Source: Amycolatopsis methanolica 239
Lineage (GTDB): Bacteria > Actinomycetota > Actinomycetes > Mycobacteriales > Pseudonocardiaceae
Length of the DNA stretch: 64,000 bases
Assembly: GCF_000739085.1 (NCBI RefSeq)
Contig: NZ_CP009110.1
Location: 3,038,001 to 3,102,000 of the forward strand
Direction: 5' to 3'
Shown: piece after piece, positions 41,033 through 50,379 of the stretch
Numbering within the stretch: the first letter of the stretch is position 1
Layout of the letters: each line of letters begins with the position of its first letter
Notes under the pieces: generated by a model
The model's database searches: none
What the model saw: the letters and a program-made list of their open reading frames with translations, nothing else
What the model was told of the DNA's origin: nothing
Translations under genes and position numbers: made by a program

Positions 41033-43768
41033 GTGAGCCCCAGCCAGAACCAGCCAGTAGCCAACACCACAGCGACGGCGCCCGCGGAAGGACGGCCGCG
41101 GCTGTTGCTGATCGACGGCCACTCGATGGCCTACCGCGCCTTCTTCGCCGTGCCTGCCGACCGGTTCAAGACCTCCACCGGCCAGGTCACCAACGCGGTG
41201 TTCGGGTTCACCTCGATGCTCATCAACCTGCTGCGCGACGAGCAGCCCACGCACCTCGCGGTGGCGTTCGACGTGTCGCGGCAGACGTTCCGCTCGGCGA
41301 CGTTCGCCGACTACAAGGCGACCCGGACGTCGACGCCGGACGAGTTCAAGGGGCAGGTCGACCTGGTCAAGGACGTGCTCGGGGTGCTCGGCATCCCGGC
41401 GCTGACCAAGGAGAACTACGAGGCCGACGACATCATCGCCACGCTCACCACGCAGGCGACGGCCGAGGGCTACCAGGTCCTGATCTGCACCGGCGACCGT
41501 GACGCGCTGCAGCTGGTGGACGACTCGACGACGGTGCTGTACCCGCGCAAGGGCGTGTCCGACCTGGTCCGCTACGACCCGGCCGGGGTCGCCGAGAAGT
41601 ACGGGCTCACGCCGTCGCAGTACCCGGACTTCGCGGCGCTGCGCGGCGACCCGTCGGACAACCTGCCGGGCATCCCGGGCGTGGGGGAGAAGACCGCCAC
41701 CAAGTGGATCCAGCAGTTCGGGTCGCTGGACGCGCTGATCGACCGGGTCGACGAGGTCAAGGGCAAGGTCGGGGACGCGCTGCGCGCACACCTGAGCTCG
41801 GTGACGCTCAACCGCCAGCTCACCGAGCTGGTGCGGGACGTGCCGCTGGACGCCACGCCCGGCGACCTCGCGCTCAGGCCGTGGGACCGGGACGCGGTCC
41901 ACCGGCTGTTCGACGAGCTCGAGTTCCGGGTGCTGCGCGACCGGCTGTTCCAGACGCTGTCCAGCGCCGAGCCGGAGGCCGAGTCCGGGTTCGAGGTGGA
42001 GGGCGCCGCGGTGCCCTCCGGCGGTCTCGCGGCGTGGCTGTCGAAGCACACCAAGGCAGGCCAGACCGTGGGCCTGTCCTTCCGCACCACCGGTTCGTCG
42101 GTGCGGTCCGACATCCAGTCGATCAGCCTGGCCGCGCCGGGCGGGGAGGCCGGGTACGTCGACGTCACCGCCCTGGACGAGGCCGACGAGCAGGCGCTGG
42201 CCGCGTGGCTGGCCGACCCGGCGATCGCCAAGGCCGGGCACGCGCTGAAGGTGCCGCTGCACGCGTTGCGAGCGCGCGGCTGGAAGCTCGCGGGCCTGGC
42301 GATGGACACCGAGCTGGCCGCGTACCTGGTCCGGCCGGGGCAACGGTCGTTCGAGCTGGACGACCTGGTGCTGCGGTACCTGCAGCGCGAGCTGCGCAAC
42401 GACAGCGACTCCGGCGACGGCCAGCTGTCCCTGCTCGACGGCGACGACGGCGACAAGAAGCTGGTGCAGGGCGAGCTGGTCCGCGCCAGCGCCGTCGCTG
42501 AGCTGGCCGGCGCGCTCTCCAGCGAGCTGGAGAAGATCAGCGGCACCAGGCTGCTCGGCGACATCGAGCTGCCGTTGCTGCAGGTCATCGCCGAGGTCGA
42601 GGCCGCGGGCGTGGCCGTCGACATCGAGCAGCTGACCGCGCTGGAGGCGCACTACGGTGCCCGCGTGAAGCAGGCCGCCGAGGCCGCCTACGGCGTGATC
42701 GGCAAGCAGGTCAACCTGGGCTCGCCCAAGCAGCTGCAGGTGGTGCTGTTCGACGAGCTGGGCATGCCGAAGACCAAGCGCACCAAGACCGGCTACACCA
42801 CCGACGCCGAGGCGCTGCAGACGCTGTACGAGAAGACCGAGCACCCGTTCCTGCAGCACCTGCTGGAGCACCGTGACGCCACCCGGCTCAAGAGCACCGT
42901 CGAGGGCCTGCTCAAGTCGGTCGCCGACGACGGCCGGATCCACACCACGCTGCACCAGACCATCGCGGCCACCGGACGGCTGTCCTCTGTGGACCCGAAC
43001 CTGCAGAACATCCCGATCCGCACCGAGGAGGGCCGCCGCATCCGCGACGCCTTCGTCGTCGGCGACGGGTACGCGGAGCTGCTCACCGCGGACTACAGCC
43101 AGATCGAGATGCGGATCATGGCGCACCTGTCCGAGGACGCGGCCCTGATCGAGGCGTTCCAGTCCGGGTTCGACTTCCACGCCGCCACCGCGGCGCGCGT
43201 GTTCGGCGTCGACCCGGCCGAGGTCACCGGGCCGCAGCGGGCGAAAATCAAGGCGATGAACTACGGCCTGGCCTACGGGCTGTCGGCCTACGGGCTGTCG
43301 CAGCAGCTGCGGATCTCCACCGAGGAGGCCCGCGGGCTGATGGACGAGTACTTCGCCCGGTTCGGCGGGGTGCGCGACTACCTGCACAGCGTCGTGGTCG
43401 AGGCGGGCAAGGTCGGCTACACCGAGACGATCTTCGGCCGCCGCCGCTACCTGCCCGACCTCAACAGCGACAACCGGCAGCGGCGCGAGATGGCCGAGCG
43501 GATGGCGCTCAACGCGCCGATCCAGGGCAGCGCCGCCGACATCATCAAGGTCGCGATGATCGGCGTGCACCGCGCGATCGCCGAGGCCGGCCTGCGGTCG
43601 CGGGTGCTGCTGCAGGTGCACGACGAACTGATCGTCGAGGTCAGCGAGGGCGAGCGCGACCAGGTCGAGGAGCTGGTGCGGCGCGAGATGGGCGCGGCTT
43701 ACGAGCTGGCCGTCCCGCTGGAGGTGTCGGTCGGGTTCGGCCGATCCTGGAACGAGGCGGCGCACTGA
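41033..43768 (+). CDS. polA: DNA polymerase I
   Basis: 911 aa from GTG 41033. 5'-3' exonuclease domain ~23-310 (LLLIDGHSMAYRAFFA, AVAFDVSRQTFRS, GDPSDNLPGIPGVGEKTA); a 3'-5'-exo-like domain ~330-500 that lacks the DEDD residues, as in other actinobacteria; polymerase domain ~530-911 with motif A DYSQIEMR (Asp687), motif B RAKIKAMNYGLAYG and motif C QVHDELIVE (Asp864). Fills gaps in repair and removes Okazaki primers. Non-proofreading by sequence. Downstream AraC gene starts 4 bp after. Confidence 0.96.
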   Translation: MSPSQNQPVANTTATAPAEGRPRLLLIDGHSMAYRAFFAVPADRFKTSTGQVTNAVFGFTSMLINLLRDEQPTHLAVAFDVSRQTFRSATFADYKATRTSTPDEFKGQVDLVKDVLGVLGIPALTKENYEADDIIATLTTQATAEGYQVLICTGDRDALQLVDDSTTVLYPRKGVSDLVRYDPAGVAEKYGLTPSQYPDFAALRGDPSDNLPGIPGVGEKTATKWIQQFGSLDALIDRVDEVKGKVGDALRAHLSSVTLNRQLTELVRDVPLDATPGDLALRPWDRDAVHRLFDELEFRVLRDRLFQTLSSAEPEAESGFEVEGAAVPSGGLAAWLSKHTKAGQTVGLSFRTTGSSVRSDIQSISLAAPGGEAGYVDVTALDEADEQALAAWLADPAIAKAGHALKVPLHALRARGWKLAGLAMDTELAAYLVRPGQRSFELDDLVLRYLQRELRNDSDSGDGQLSLLDGDDGDKKLVQGELVRASAVAELAGALSSELEKISGTRLLGDIELPLLQVIAEVEAAGVAVDIEQLTALEAHYGARVKQAAEAAYGVIGKQVNLGSPKQLQVVLFDELGMPKTKRTKTGYTTDAEALQTLYEKTEHPFLQHLLEHRDATRLKSTVEGLLKSVADDGRIHTTLHQTIAATGRLSSVDPNLQNIPIRTEEGRRIRDAFVVGDGYAELLTADYSQIEMRIMAHLSEDAALIEAFQSGFDFHAATAARVFGVDPAEVTGPQRAKIKAMNYGLAYGLSAYGLSQQLRISTEEARGLMDEYFARFGGVRDYLHSVVVEAGKVGYTETIFGRRRYLPDLNSDNRQRREMAERMALNAPIQGSAADIIKVAMIGVHRAIAEAGLRSRVLLQVHDELIVEVSEGERDQVEELVRREMGAAYELAVPLEVSVGFGRSWNEAAH

Positions 43769-43772
43769 CGGC

Positions 43773-44213
43773 ATGACAGACCGGGCGGCGGTGGTGGCGC
43801 AGGTGCGCCGCGCCAAGGACTGGATGGACGCGCACTACGCCGAACCCCTTGACGTGGACGCGCTCGCCGCCGTCGCCTGCTGTTCGCGCTACCACTTCAT
43901 GCGCTCGTTCGCCGCCGCGTACGGGGAAAGCCCGAAGGCCTACCTGACGCGGCGGCGCATCGAGCGGGCGCAGGACCTGTTGCGGTCGGTGAACCTGACG
44001 GTCACCGAGGTGTGCCTGGCGGTCGGGTTCACCAGCCTCGGCACGTTCAGCCGGCGCTTCGCCGAGATCACCGGCTCCTCGCCGAGCGAGTACCGGGCGC
44101 GGGTGCGCTCGGACGCCCCGCCGCCGGTGCCCGGGTGTTACCTGATGATGTGGACCCGGCCCACGGCGGGAACAGCACATTCGGAGAAGCCCGGGGACGC
44201 CCCAGGTCAGTAG
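43773..44213 (+). CDS. AraC-family transcriptional regulator (HTH only)
   Basis: 146 aa. Two HTH motifs of the AraC DNA-binding domain fill residues ~10-110: LDVDALAAVACCSRYHFMRSFAA and VTEVCLAVGFTSLGTFSRRF, ending SPSEYRAR. No ligand domain precedes it; the C-terminal ~35 residues are Pro-rich. Directly upstream of a VOC gene (31-bp gap), a common regulator-target pairing. Confidence 0.9.
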   Translation: MTDRAAVVAQVRRAKDWMDAHYAEPLDVDALAAVACCSRYHFMRSFAAAYGESPKAYLTRRRIERAQDLLRSVNLTVTEVCLAVGFTSLGTFSRRFAEITGSSPSEYRARVRSDAPPPVPGCYLMMWTRPTAGTAHSEKPGDAPGQ

Positions 44214-44244
44214 CGTTCCTCCCATCGACCACAGGAGGTTCGCG

Positions 44245-44676
44245 ATGATCAAGGGGCTGTCCCACTCCAGCGTCTACGTGCTGGACCAGGACTCGGCGAA
44301 GGCGTTCTACACCGAGAAGCTGGGTTTCGAGGTGCGGCAGGATCTGCGGATCGGCGAGTTCCGCTGGCTCACGGTCGGCCCGGCCGACCAGCCGGACCTC
44401 GACTTCATCCTCATGAAGCCGGGGCCGCCGCAGCACGACGCGGAGACCGAGAAGCAGATCCGGGAACTGGTGGCCAAGGGCGCGCTCGGCGGGGGTGTGT
44501 GGAAGACCGCCGACTGCCGCGGGACGCACGCCGAACTGGCCGCCCGCGGCGTCACGTTCCTGCAGGAGCCTGCCGAACGGCCGTACGGGATCGAGGCCGT
44601 GTTCCGCGACGACTCCGGCAATTGGTTCAGCCTCACCCAGCCGCACGCGTTCGACCCGGGCAAGGACTGGGGCTGA
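44245..44676 (+). CDS. VOC-family (glyoxalase-like) protein
   Basis: 143 aa, AGGAGG ribosome site. Opening SVYVLDQDSAKAFYTEKLGF, middle RWLTVGPADQPDLDFILMKP and closing FRDDSGNWFSLTQP define two VOC half-modules. Likely controlled by the AraC gene just upstream. No substrate can be assigned. Confidence 0.9.
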   Translation: MIKGLSHSSVYVLDQDSAKAFYTEKLGFEVRQDLRIGEFRWLTVGPADQPDLDFILMKPGPPQHDAETEKQIRELVAKGALGGGVWKTADCRGTHAELAARGVTFLQEPAERPYGIEAVFRDDSGNWFSLTQPHAFDPGKDWG

Positions 44677-44796
44677 TCTTCGCCGGTTTCCGGCCGGACC
44701 GGGCGTTTCGGCGTGGGAAGTTTCCGGCGCGTTGCTGGCGGGAGAACGCCACGTCGAGAGGCTGCCCGTGCCGGGAGCAGCAGGTAGCGTGGGGTC

Positions 44797-45414
44797 ATGG
44801 CTGGCCGGAAAGCGCTGATCCTGGCGGGTACGGGGATGCTGGCCGGGCTCGCCGAAGTCCTGACCCGGGAGGGCTGGCACGTGGTGCTGCCGTCCCGGCG
44901 ATACCACCCGCTCGACTGCGAGGTGCGGCCGGGGGAGGCGGCGCGGCGGTCGATGCGGCCGCCGGGGCACCGGCCCTTCCGCGACGGCACGATCCGTCCG
45001 TGGGGCGGTGGGAAGGCGATCTGGGTCGAGGCGCACTGGGACCGGCCGCGGGAGCTCGGGGCGAAGGCGGAGCTGGCGCTGCGCGGGCAGGCGGACCTGC
45101 TGGTCGCGTGGATCCACGAGCAGTACCGGCGGTCGGTGATGGGCGCGGTGGAGTCCCTGCTCGCCGACGGCGCGCCGGTGGTGGAGGTGCGGGGCGGCCT
45201 CAGCGGCACCGGGGCGGTCGAGCCGCCCGACCCGCTGCTGCCCCTGCACCCGACCCAGGTGGTGCAACTGGGCACGGTCTCCGCCTACGACGCCCACCGG
45301 TCACTGGCGCAGGCCGAGATCGGGGAGGGAGTCCTCGAAGCGGTGCGCCGGGCCCTGAACGGCCACGCGACGTCCACCCACCAGATCGGCCAGCTGCGGC
45401 CCATGGTGCGCTAG
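44797..45414 (+). CDS. Short Rossmann-fold (SDR-like) hypothetical protein
   Basis: 205 aa. N-terminal ALILAGTGMLAGLAEVL fits the nucleotide loop of the short 'GTGML' SDR-like family; KAELALRGQADLLVAWIHE and LHPTQVVQLGTVSAYD follow. The catalytic YxxxK is absent. Related short proteins are found as conserved single genes in actinobacteria and firmicutes with unknown role. A clean hairpin follows at 45427. Confidence 0.65.
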   Translation: MAGRKALILAGTGMLAGLAEVLTREGWHVVLPSRRYHPLDCEVRPGEAARRSMRPPGHRPFRDGTIRPWGGGKAIWVEAHWDRPRELGAKAELALRGQADLLVAWIHEQYRRSVMGAVESLLADGAPVVEVRGGLSGTGAVEPPDPLLPLHPTQVVQLGTVSAYDAHRSLAQAEIGEGVLEAVRRALNGHATSTHQIGQLRPMVR

Positions 45415-45426
45415 CCCCGCGGCAGG

Positions 45427-45452
45427 TGCCTCCGGCCGACGGCCCGGAGGCA
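45427..45452 (+). terminator. Terminator hairpin
   Basis: 9-bp stem TGCCTCCGG / CCGGAGGCA with an 8-nt loop, 12 bp after the SDR-like gene. No T-tract. Confidence 0.7.
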
Positions 45453-45459
45453 TCGCCGA

Positions 45460-45865
45460 TGCCGGATGGGACCTGCCTTGATGGCGTGACGATGCCGGGC
45501 GGGGAGCCGCCTTGATAGCGGGCTGGCGGGATCTGCCTTGATGGTGGTCGGCCGCCGCTGCGCTGGACCGCTCGCTCGGCGCCCGCCTGGCAGCGGGAAT
45601 CATGTGCCGCCGGGATTGGCGGAGGTTTGCCGCCGCCGGGCGGGGGATCGGCCTCGATGGCGGCGCGGCCGCTGGTGCGCTCGGCGCGCGCCCCGGCACG
45701 GGACTGTGTGCCGGCGGAGTTCGCGGTGGTTTGCCGGTGCCGGGCGGGGCCGCTTTGTTGGCGGGCGGGCGTGGCCGCTGCTGCGCTGGACCGTCCACTC
45801 GGCGCGCGCCCTGACAGCCGGGACAGCATGCCCCGGGGAGCGCCCTGGCGGCGGGCGCCGCGCGC
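45460..45865. repeat. Degenerate tandem-repeat block, no gene
   Basis: Diverged repeat units. A CTCGGCGCSCGCC-type core recurs near 45574, 45680 and 45799 (period roughly 105-120 bp), each followed by a GGGA/GGACA and a TGTGCCG/CATGCC segment. CCTTGATGG/CCTTGATAG/CCTCGATGG boxes occur near 45477, 45511, 45534 and 45651. Extremely GC-rich. Open frames cross it in all phases only because stops are rare. I see no gene in 45453-45871. Confidence 0.55.
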
Positions 45866-45871
45866 GGCGCG

Positions 45872-47030
45872 TCAACCCACCGAGCCCGTTTCCCGCATCT
45901 CCGCGAGGCGTTCGGCCAGGAATGCGAGTTCGACCTCGTTGTCCGTCAGGCGCAGTGCTTCCTCGTAACATCCGGCCGCCTCGGCGAACCGGCCTGAGCG
46001 CCGCAACAGATCGGCCTTGATCGCGGGCAGGTAGTGGTACCCGGACAGCCTCGGGTCGGCTTCCAGCTCCGTCACCTCGGCCAGGGCCTGCGCCGGGCCG
46101 TCCACCATCGCCACCGCCACCGTCCGGTTCAGCGCCACCACCGGCGACGGCCACACCTTCGCCAGTTCGTCGTACAGCACCAGGATCTGCGGCCAGTCCG
46201 TCTCCTCGTACGACGGCGCGCTCGCGTGCGGCATCGCGATCGCCACCTGCAGCGCGAACCGTCCTGGCGGGCCGCCCCGCAGGGCCGATACCACCAGCTC
46301 GTCCGCCTCCGCCAGCGCGGCGCGGTCCCAGCGGGAACGGTCCTGTTCGGACAGCAGCAGGAGCCGCCCCGTCCCGTCCGTGCGCGTGGCCTGGCGCGCG
46401 TGCCCCATCGGCAGCAACGCCAGCAACCCGCGCACCTCCCGCGAGTCGGGCACCAGCTCCCGCAGCAGCCGCGCCAGTTCCAGCGCCCGCTCGGCGCACG
46501 ACACCCGCGTCAGCGACTCGCCCGACGGCGCCGTGTGCCCGGTCGTGAACAGCAGGTGGATCGTGGTCCGCACCGCGTCCAGCTGCTCCGGCAGCTCGGC
46601 CGGCGCCGGCATCCGGAACGAGATCCGCGCGGCCGCGACGTCCGGCGTCGGCACGCCGCACACCAGCCGCAAGGTCAGCGCCACCTGCGCCTCGGGCGAC
46701 AGCGCGGGGTGGCAGCACAGGAACACAAGCCGCAGCGGGTCGTCGGCCACCGGCCGTCCGGCGCGGGCTCGACCAGCAACGGCGGCTTCGCGCGCAGCGT
46801 CGCCGCGCGCCGCAGAACGTCCAGCGCGTTGTGCCGCGCCGCCGTGGTCAGCCAGGCGGCCGGTCGGTCCGGGACGCCGTCGCGTGCCCACTCGGTGAGC
46901 GCGGCGGCGTAGGCGTCCTGGACGCACTCCTCCGCCAGGTCGAGATCACGCGTGACGCGCACCGTCGCGGCGAGCACCTGGCCCACTCGCGGCGGTGCGC
47001 GACGGCGACGGCGTCCCGGACCCCGGTCAC
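45872..47030 (-). pseudogene. ECF sigma factor (DUF6596/SigJ-like class), broken and lacking region 4
   Basis: GTG 47030 overlaps the YCII stop, the usual order for this sigma class. Three frames are needed: VRDAVAVAHRREW, then (shift ~46980) VRVTRDLDLAEECVQDAYAA and WLTTAARHNALDVLRR, then (shift ~46755) DDPLRLVFLCCHPALSPEAQ and the long C-terminal extension to 45872. After TLRLVCGVPTPDVAAA the sequence jumps to RISFRMPAPAELPEQLD. The ~28 residues that normally form the sigma-4 helix-turn-helix are missing, so promoter -35 recognition is gone. Frameshifts could be errors; the in-frame loss is not. Treated as a pseudogene. Confidence 0.75.
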
Positions 47031-47362
47031 ACCTCGATCAGCGGCCGCACCTCGACCGCCCCGTCCATGATCGGCAGCAGCTTCCCGATCGCCACCGCCT
47101 GGTCGAGGTCGGCCGCCTCGACCACGAGGAACCCGGCGATGACCTCCTTGCTCTCCAGGAACGGGCCGTCGGTCACCGCGCCGCCCTTGTGGATCGTGCG
47201 GGCCCGCGCCACCGGCTGCAGTCCCTGCTCGTGCACCACCCGCGCCCCCATGGCCTCGATCTTCGGCCCGACGGCCAGGTTGGCCTCCATGACCTCGGGC
47301 GCAATGTCGGCCGCGCCGCCGGGGAGTTCCTTCTCGTAGATCAGGATCGCGTACTGCGGCAT
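47027..47362 (-). CDS. YCII/DGPF-domain protein
   Basis: 111 aa from ATG 47362 (MPQYAILIYE). The DGPF motif (VTDGPFLESKEVIAGF) is intact, with the C-terminal VEVRPLIEV strand. Proteins of this fold are co-transcribed with ECF sigma factors of the SigJ-like class, as here (GTGTGA overlap), and may sense a small molecule. The sigma partner is broken, so this gene is orphaned. An upstream GTG at 47380 adds six residues. Confidence 0.88.
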   Translation of the reverse strand: MPQYAILIYEKELPGGAADIAPEVMEANLAVGPKIEAMGARVVHEQGLQPVARARTIHKGGAVTDGPFLESKEVIAGFLVVEAADLDQAVAIGKLLPIMDGAVEVRPLIEV

Positions 47363-47404
47363 CGTCTCGTCCCCGCTCACCAGTTCCCCGTTTCCGGGCC
47401 CATC

Positions 47405-47851
47405 GCCACAATCGAGCCCGCCCGCGCGCCGGTAACGGTGGAGCAGCCCGCCCCGCGGCAGCCGCTCCGAGTGGGTCAGCTCCAGCGAGCCCGGCCCGGC
47501 GCCGGCGCCGAACAGCCGCGCTTGAGCTCAGCCACCGCCGCGGCGGCGTCCGCGCACCAATGTGCAGTTGCGCCAGCCCACCCCGGTCAGCGTCCGCGAG
47601 GCGACGAACTTCGGCAGGCCGTTCACCACGTCGACGAACGGGTCGTCGGCCAGCGGCCACGCCGCGGCGAACTCCTCATAGGTCTTCCGGCCGAGCAGCA
47701 GCGCGCCTGCCCCGCGGTCGAACTCGAGCGTCAGCTCCAGCACCCGCTCGCCGGTGAACGGCACCGCCCAGCCGCCGTGCGCGAAACCGCCGTCGCGGTC
47801 CTCGTCCGGGCCGCCCGGCGCCTGCATCACGCCGTCGGCCCTCTCCTCGGG
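47405..47851 (-). pseudogene. RibD-C/dihydrofolate-reductase-family protein, deleted
   Basis: The frame reads DGVMQAPGGPDEDRDGGFAHG, GALLLGRKTYEEFAAAWP and LPKFVASRTLTGVGW. The frame is then lost after CTLVRG, while the next frame gives DAAAAVAELKRG, and without the expected central strand-helix (~40 residues) the end of the domain appears as RLFGAGAGPGSLEL and SERLPRGGLLHRYRRAG. Missing start region, internal deletion and frameshift make it non-functional. It sits between the broken sigma operon and a TetR gene, in a locally decayed patch. Confidence 0.72.
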
Positions 47852-47917
47852 GGCGCCCTGGTGACGCCCGCGCCCTGACAGCGAACGAGCGGCCCCGGAA
47901 TCGACAACCAGCGGGAA

Positions 47918-48502
47918 CTAATCTGCGCGGGCCACACCCCGGACGAGGAGCATGATGCCTTCACGCACCTCCGCACGGGAGCGCTGCGGCTGGAACACCT
48001 GCCAGTCCAGCGCGACGACCAGCAGTGTGCCGAACAGCCCGGCCGCCGCGGTCGGCACCTCGATGCCCGGCGGCAGACGCCCGGCGTCGGCCACCCGCTG
48101 CAGCTGTTCCTTCACGATGGAGACGATGTCCTCGCGCAGCAGCGACAGCGTCTCCTGCCACTGGCCCGGCGTTCGCCACAGCTCGCTCACCAGGATCTGC
48201 GAGAACCCGCGGTGCCCCGCGATGAACTCCAGCCCGGTGTCCACCAGGGACTCCAGCGCGGCCACCGGGTCCGGCTCGGCCGCGTGCGCCCGCAGCCGCT
48301 CGGCGAGCTGACCGACGCCGTAGCGCAGCAGCGCGTCGATCAGCCCGTCCTTGCTGCCGAAGTTGTAGTACACCGTGCCCTTCGCGACCCCGGCCGCCGC
48401 CGCGATCTCGTCCACCGTCAGCCCGGCCAGCCCCTTCTCGGTGGCCAGCCGCAGCGTCGCCTCGAACAGCTTCTGCTTGGTGTTCTCGCCGCGCGGGCTC
48501 AC
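47918..48502 (-). CDS. TetR-family repressor of the YhgE/Pip exporter operon
   Basis: 194 aa from GTG 48502, overlapping the exporter's stop (GTGA). HTH: TKQKLFEATLRLATEKG, LTVDEIAAAAGVAKGTVYYNFG. Ligand domain TetR_C-like (FIAGHRGFSQILVSELWRT). Last gene of the operon ATPase-YhgE/Pip-TetR, whose promoter carries a perfect 26-bp palindrome at 51042-51067, so autoregulatory repression is very likely (inference from position). Confidence 0.92.
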   Translation of the reverse strand: MSPRGENTKQKLFEATLRLATEKGLAGLTVDEIAAAAGVAKGTVYYNFGSKDGLIDALLRYGVGQLAERLRAHAAEPDPVAALESLVDTGLEFIAGHRGFSQILVSELWRTPGQWQETLSLLREDIVSIVKEQLQRVADAGRLPPGIEVPTAAAGLFGTLLVVALDWQVFQPQRSRAEVREGIMLLVRGVARAD

Positions 48503-50379
48503 AGCGACAGCTCCGGCTGCAGCTTCGACACCGTCCACACCCGTTGCCTGCGCGCCGCCAGCGCCGACACCGCGAGCGCGCCTGCCAGATAGGCGACCAG
48601 CACCCCGATGTCCAGCAGGTTCCGCAGCGACGCGCCGGTGTAGAGCAGGTGCCGCAGCCCGTCGACCACGTACCCCATCGGCAGCACGACATGCAGCGGG
48701 TACAGCGCGTCCGGCAGGGTCTGCCACGGGAACGTGCCGCCCGCGCTGACCAACTGGAGCACCAGCAGCACCAGCCCGAGGAACTTGCCGACGGCGCCGA
48801 AGAACGCGTTGAGCGCGTGCACGATCGCGGTGAACGTCAGCGACGCCAGGATCGCGAACGCCAGCGCGCCCACCGGGTTCGCGATGTGGATGCCGACGAA
48901 CCAGGTCACCGCGGCGAACAACACGACGACCTGCGCGATGCCCAGCAGAGCCGCGGGCAGCCACCCGCCGAGCGCGACCCGCAGCGGCGCGGTGCCCGCC
49001 GCGATCGCCCGCGACGACAGCGGCCGGATCAGCAGGAACAGCACGAACGCGCCGATCCAGGTGGCCAGGGCGAGGAAGAACGGGGCCAGCCCGGCGCCGT
49101 AGGTGCCCGCGGAGGCGACGCCGACCGAGTTGACCTCGACCGGGTCGGCGATCGTGTCCGCCGTCGCGGTCCGCGTCGGGTCGCTGGGGTTGGGGATCTG
49201 CTGCAGCCCGTTGTTGAGACCGTCCCGCAGCTGCCCGGCGCCGGTCGCCAGTTCCTGCGTGCCGGACAGGGCGGTCTTTTCACCGTCGTTGAGCTGGTTC
49301 GCCCCGGCCGAGAGCGTGCTCGCGCCGTCGGCGGCCTGCGCGATCCCGCCGGACAGTGCGGGCGCCGAGTTCGCGAGCGTGGCGGCGCCGGCCGCGACCT
49401 GCCGTGCCCCGTCGGCGAGCTGGTTCAGCTGGGCCGACGTCTGCTGGACCTTCGCGTTGGCCTGGTCGACCGGGGCCCGCAGGTCGCCCAGCACGCCCTG
49501 CACCCGCTCGATGTCGGTCTCGGACAGCCCGGCCGCGCGCAGCCGGTCGGTGAGCTGGTTGTTCACGTTGTCGAGGTTGCGCACGAGCTGGGCGGAACCG
49601 CTCGCGACGGTGGACCCGGCCGCGGCGACCTGGCTGTTGCCGTCGGCGACCTGCTGCGCGCCGTCGGCCAGCTGCCGCGTGCTCTGCGGCAGGGTCGCGG
49701 TGCTCGACCGGAGCGTGGACAGCCCGGACGACAGCTGGGCGCTGCCGGTGGCCAGCTGCTGCGCCCCGTCCGCGAGCTGCTGCTGGCCGGTGAGCAGGCG
49801 GTTCGCGCCGTCGGCGAGCTGGGTCGCGCCGGTCGCGGCCTGCTGGGTCTGCTGGTAGATGGTCGAAAAGCCCATCAGGAACCGGTTCGCGGCCTCGCTG
49901 CTCACCTTCTCCGCGATCGTGTCGCGGATCTGCTCGGCGACCTGGTTGGCGATGGTGTGCGAGAGGTAGTTGTTCGCGTCGTTCGTGGTCAGCTGGATCG
50001 TGGCGCGCTGCGGGGTGAAGTTGCCGCTGGAGAGCAGCGCGGCGGAGAAGTCGCGCGGGACGGTGATCGCGAACGCGTAGCGGTCGTCGCGCACCCCGGC
50101 GTCGGCCTCGGCCGCGGAGACCTCGTGCCACTGGAACGTGCCCGACCCGACCACCGTGGACGTGACCTCGTCGCCGACGTTGCGGTCGGCGGTGCCCGCG
50201 TCCTCGTTGACGATCGCCGCGGGCAGCTTGCCGAGGCGGCCGTAGGGGTCGAAGTTGGCGTAGAGGTAGAACGACGCGTACAGCAGGGGGACGAGCACCA
50301 GCGCGGCCACGGCGAGCTTGGGCAGCTTGCCGGAGGTCAGGCGGCGCAGTTCCCCGGCGGCGAGCCGGAGGCCGGTCAC
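48499..50379 (-). CDS. YhgE/Pip-domain ABC-2-type membrane protein
   Basis: 626 aa from GTG 50379 (AAGGAG upstream). One N-terminal membrane segment (LAVAALVLVPLLYASFYLYA), a long extracellular region (~45-420) with many repeats of the LADGAxQLAxGxxQL type forming a coiled coil, then about five C-terminal membrane segments (APFFLALATWIGAFVLFLLI through LGLVLLVLQLVSAGG). This is the YhgE/Pip phage-infection-protein family, related to ABC-2 permeases and to type VII associated EsaA. The upstream partner is an ABC ATPase-like protein with degenerate motifs. Confidence 0.9.
   Translation of the reverse strand: MTGLRLAAGELRRLTSGKLPKLAVAALVLVPLLYASFYLYANFDPYGRLGKLPAAIVNEDAGTADRNVGDEVTSTVVGSGTFQWHEVSAAEADAGVRDDRYAFAITVPRDFSAALLSSGNFTPQRATIQLTTNDANNYLSHTIANQVAEQIRDTIAEKVSSEAANRFLMGFSTIYQQTQQAATGATQLADGANRLLTGQQQLADGAQQLATGSAQLSSGLSTLRSSTATLPQSTRQLADGAQQVADGNSQVAAAGSTVASGSAQLVRNLDNVNNQLTDRLRAAGLSETDIERVQGVLGDLRAPVDQANAKVQQTSAQLNQLADGARQVAAGAATLANSAPALSGGIAQAADGASTLSAGANQLNDGEKTALSGTQELATGAGQLRDGLNNGLQQIPNPSDPTRTATADTIADPVEVNSVGVASAGTYGAGLAPFFLALATWIGAFVLFLLIRPLSSRAIAAGTAPLRVALGGWLPAALLGIAQVVVLFAAVTWFVGIHIANPVGALAFAILASLTFTAIVHALNAFFGAVGKFLGLVLLVLQLVSAGGTFPWQTLPDALYPLHVVLPMGYVVDGLRHLLYTGASLRNLLDIGVLVAYLAGALAVSALAARRQRVWTVSKLQPELSL

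Noticed and set aside
40805-43816. 1003-codon minus-strand frame opposite polA
   Set aside because: A shadow of polA third-position GC bias, rich in Arg/Val/Gly/Gln and without any domain.
45460-45865. CRISPR array
   Set aside because: The repeats are long, degenerate and unevenly spaced, with no short identical repeat/spacer pattern and no cas genes.
49280-50131. Second gene antisense or shifted within the YhgE/Pip coding region
   Set aside because: The open frame comes from the repetitive Gln/Ala/Leu coiled-coil DNA; the YhgE/Pip frame explains the region fully.
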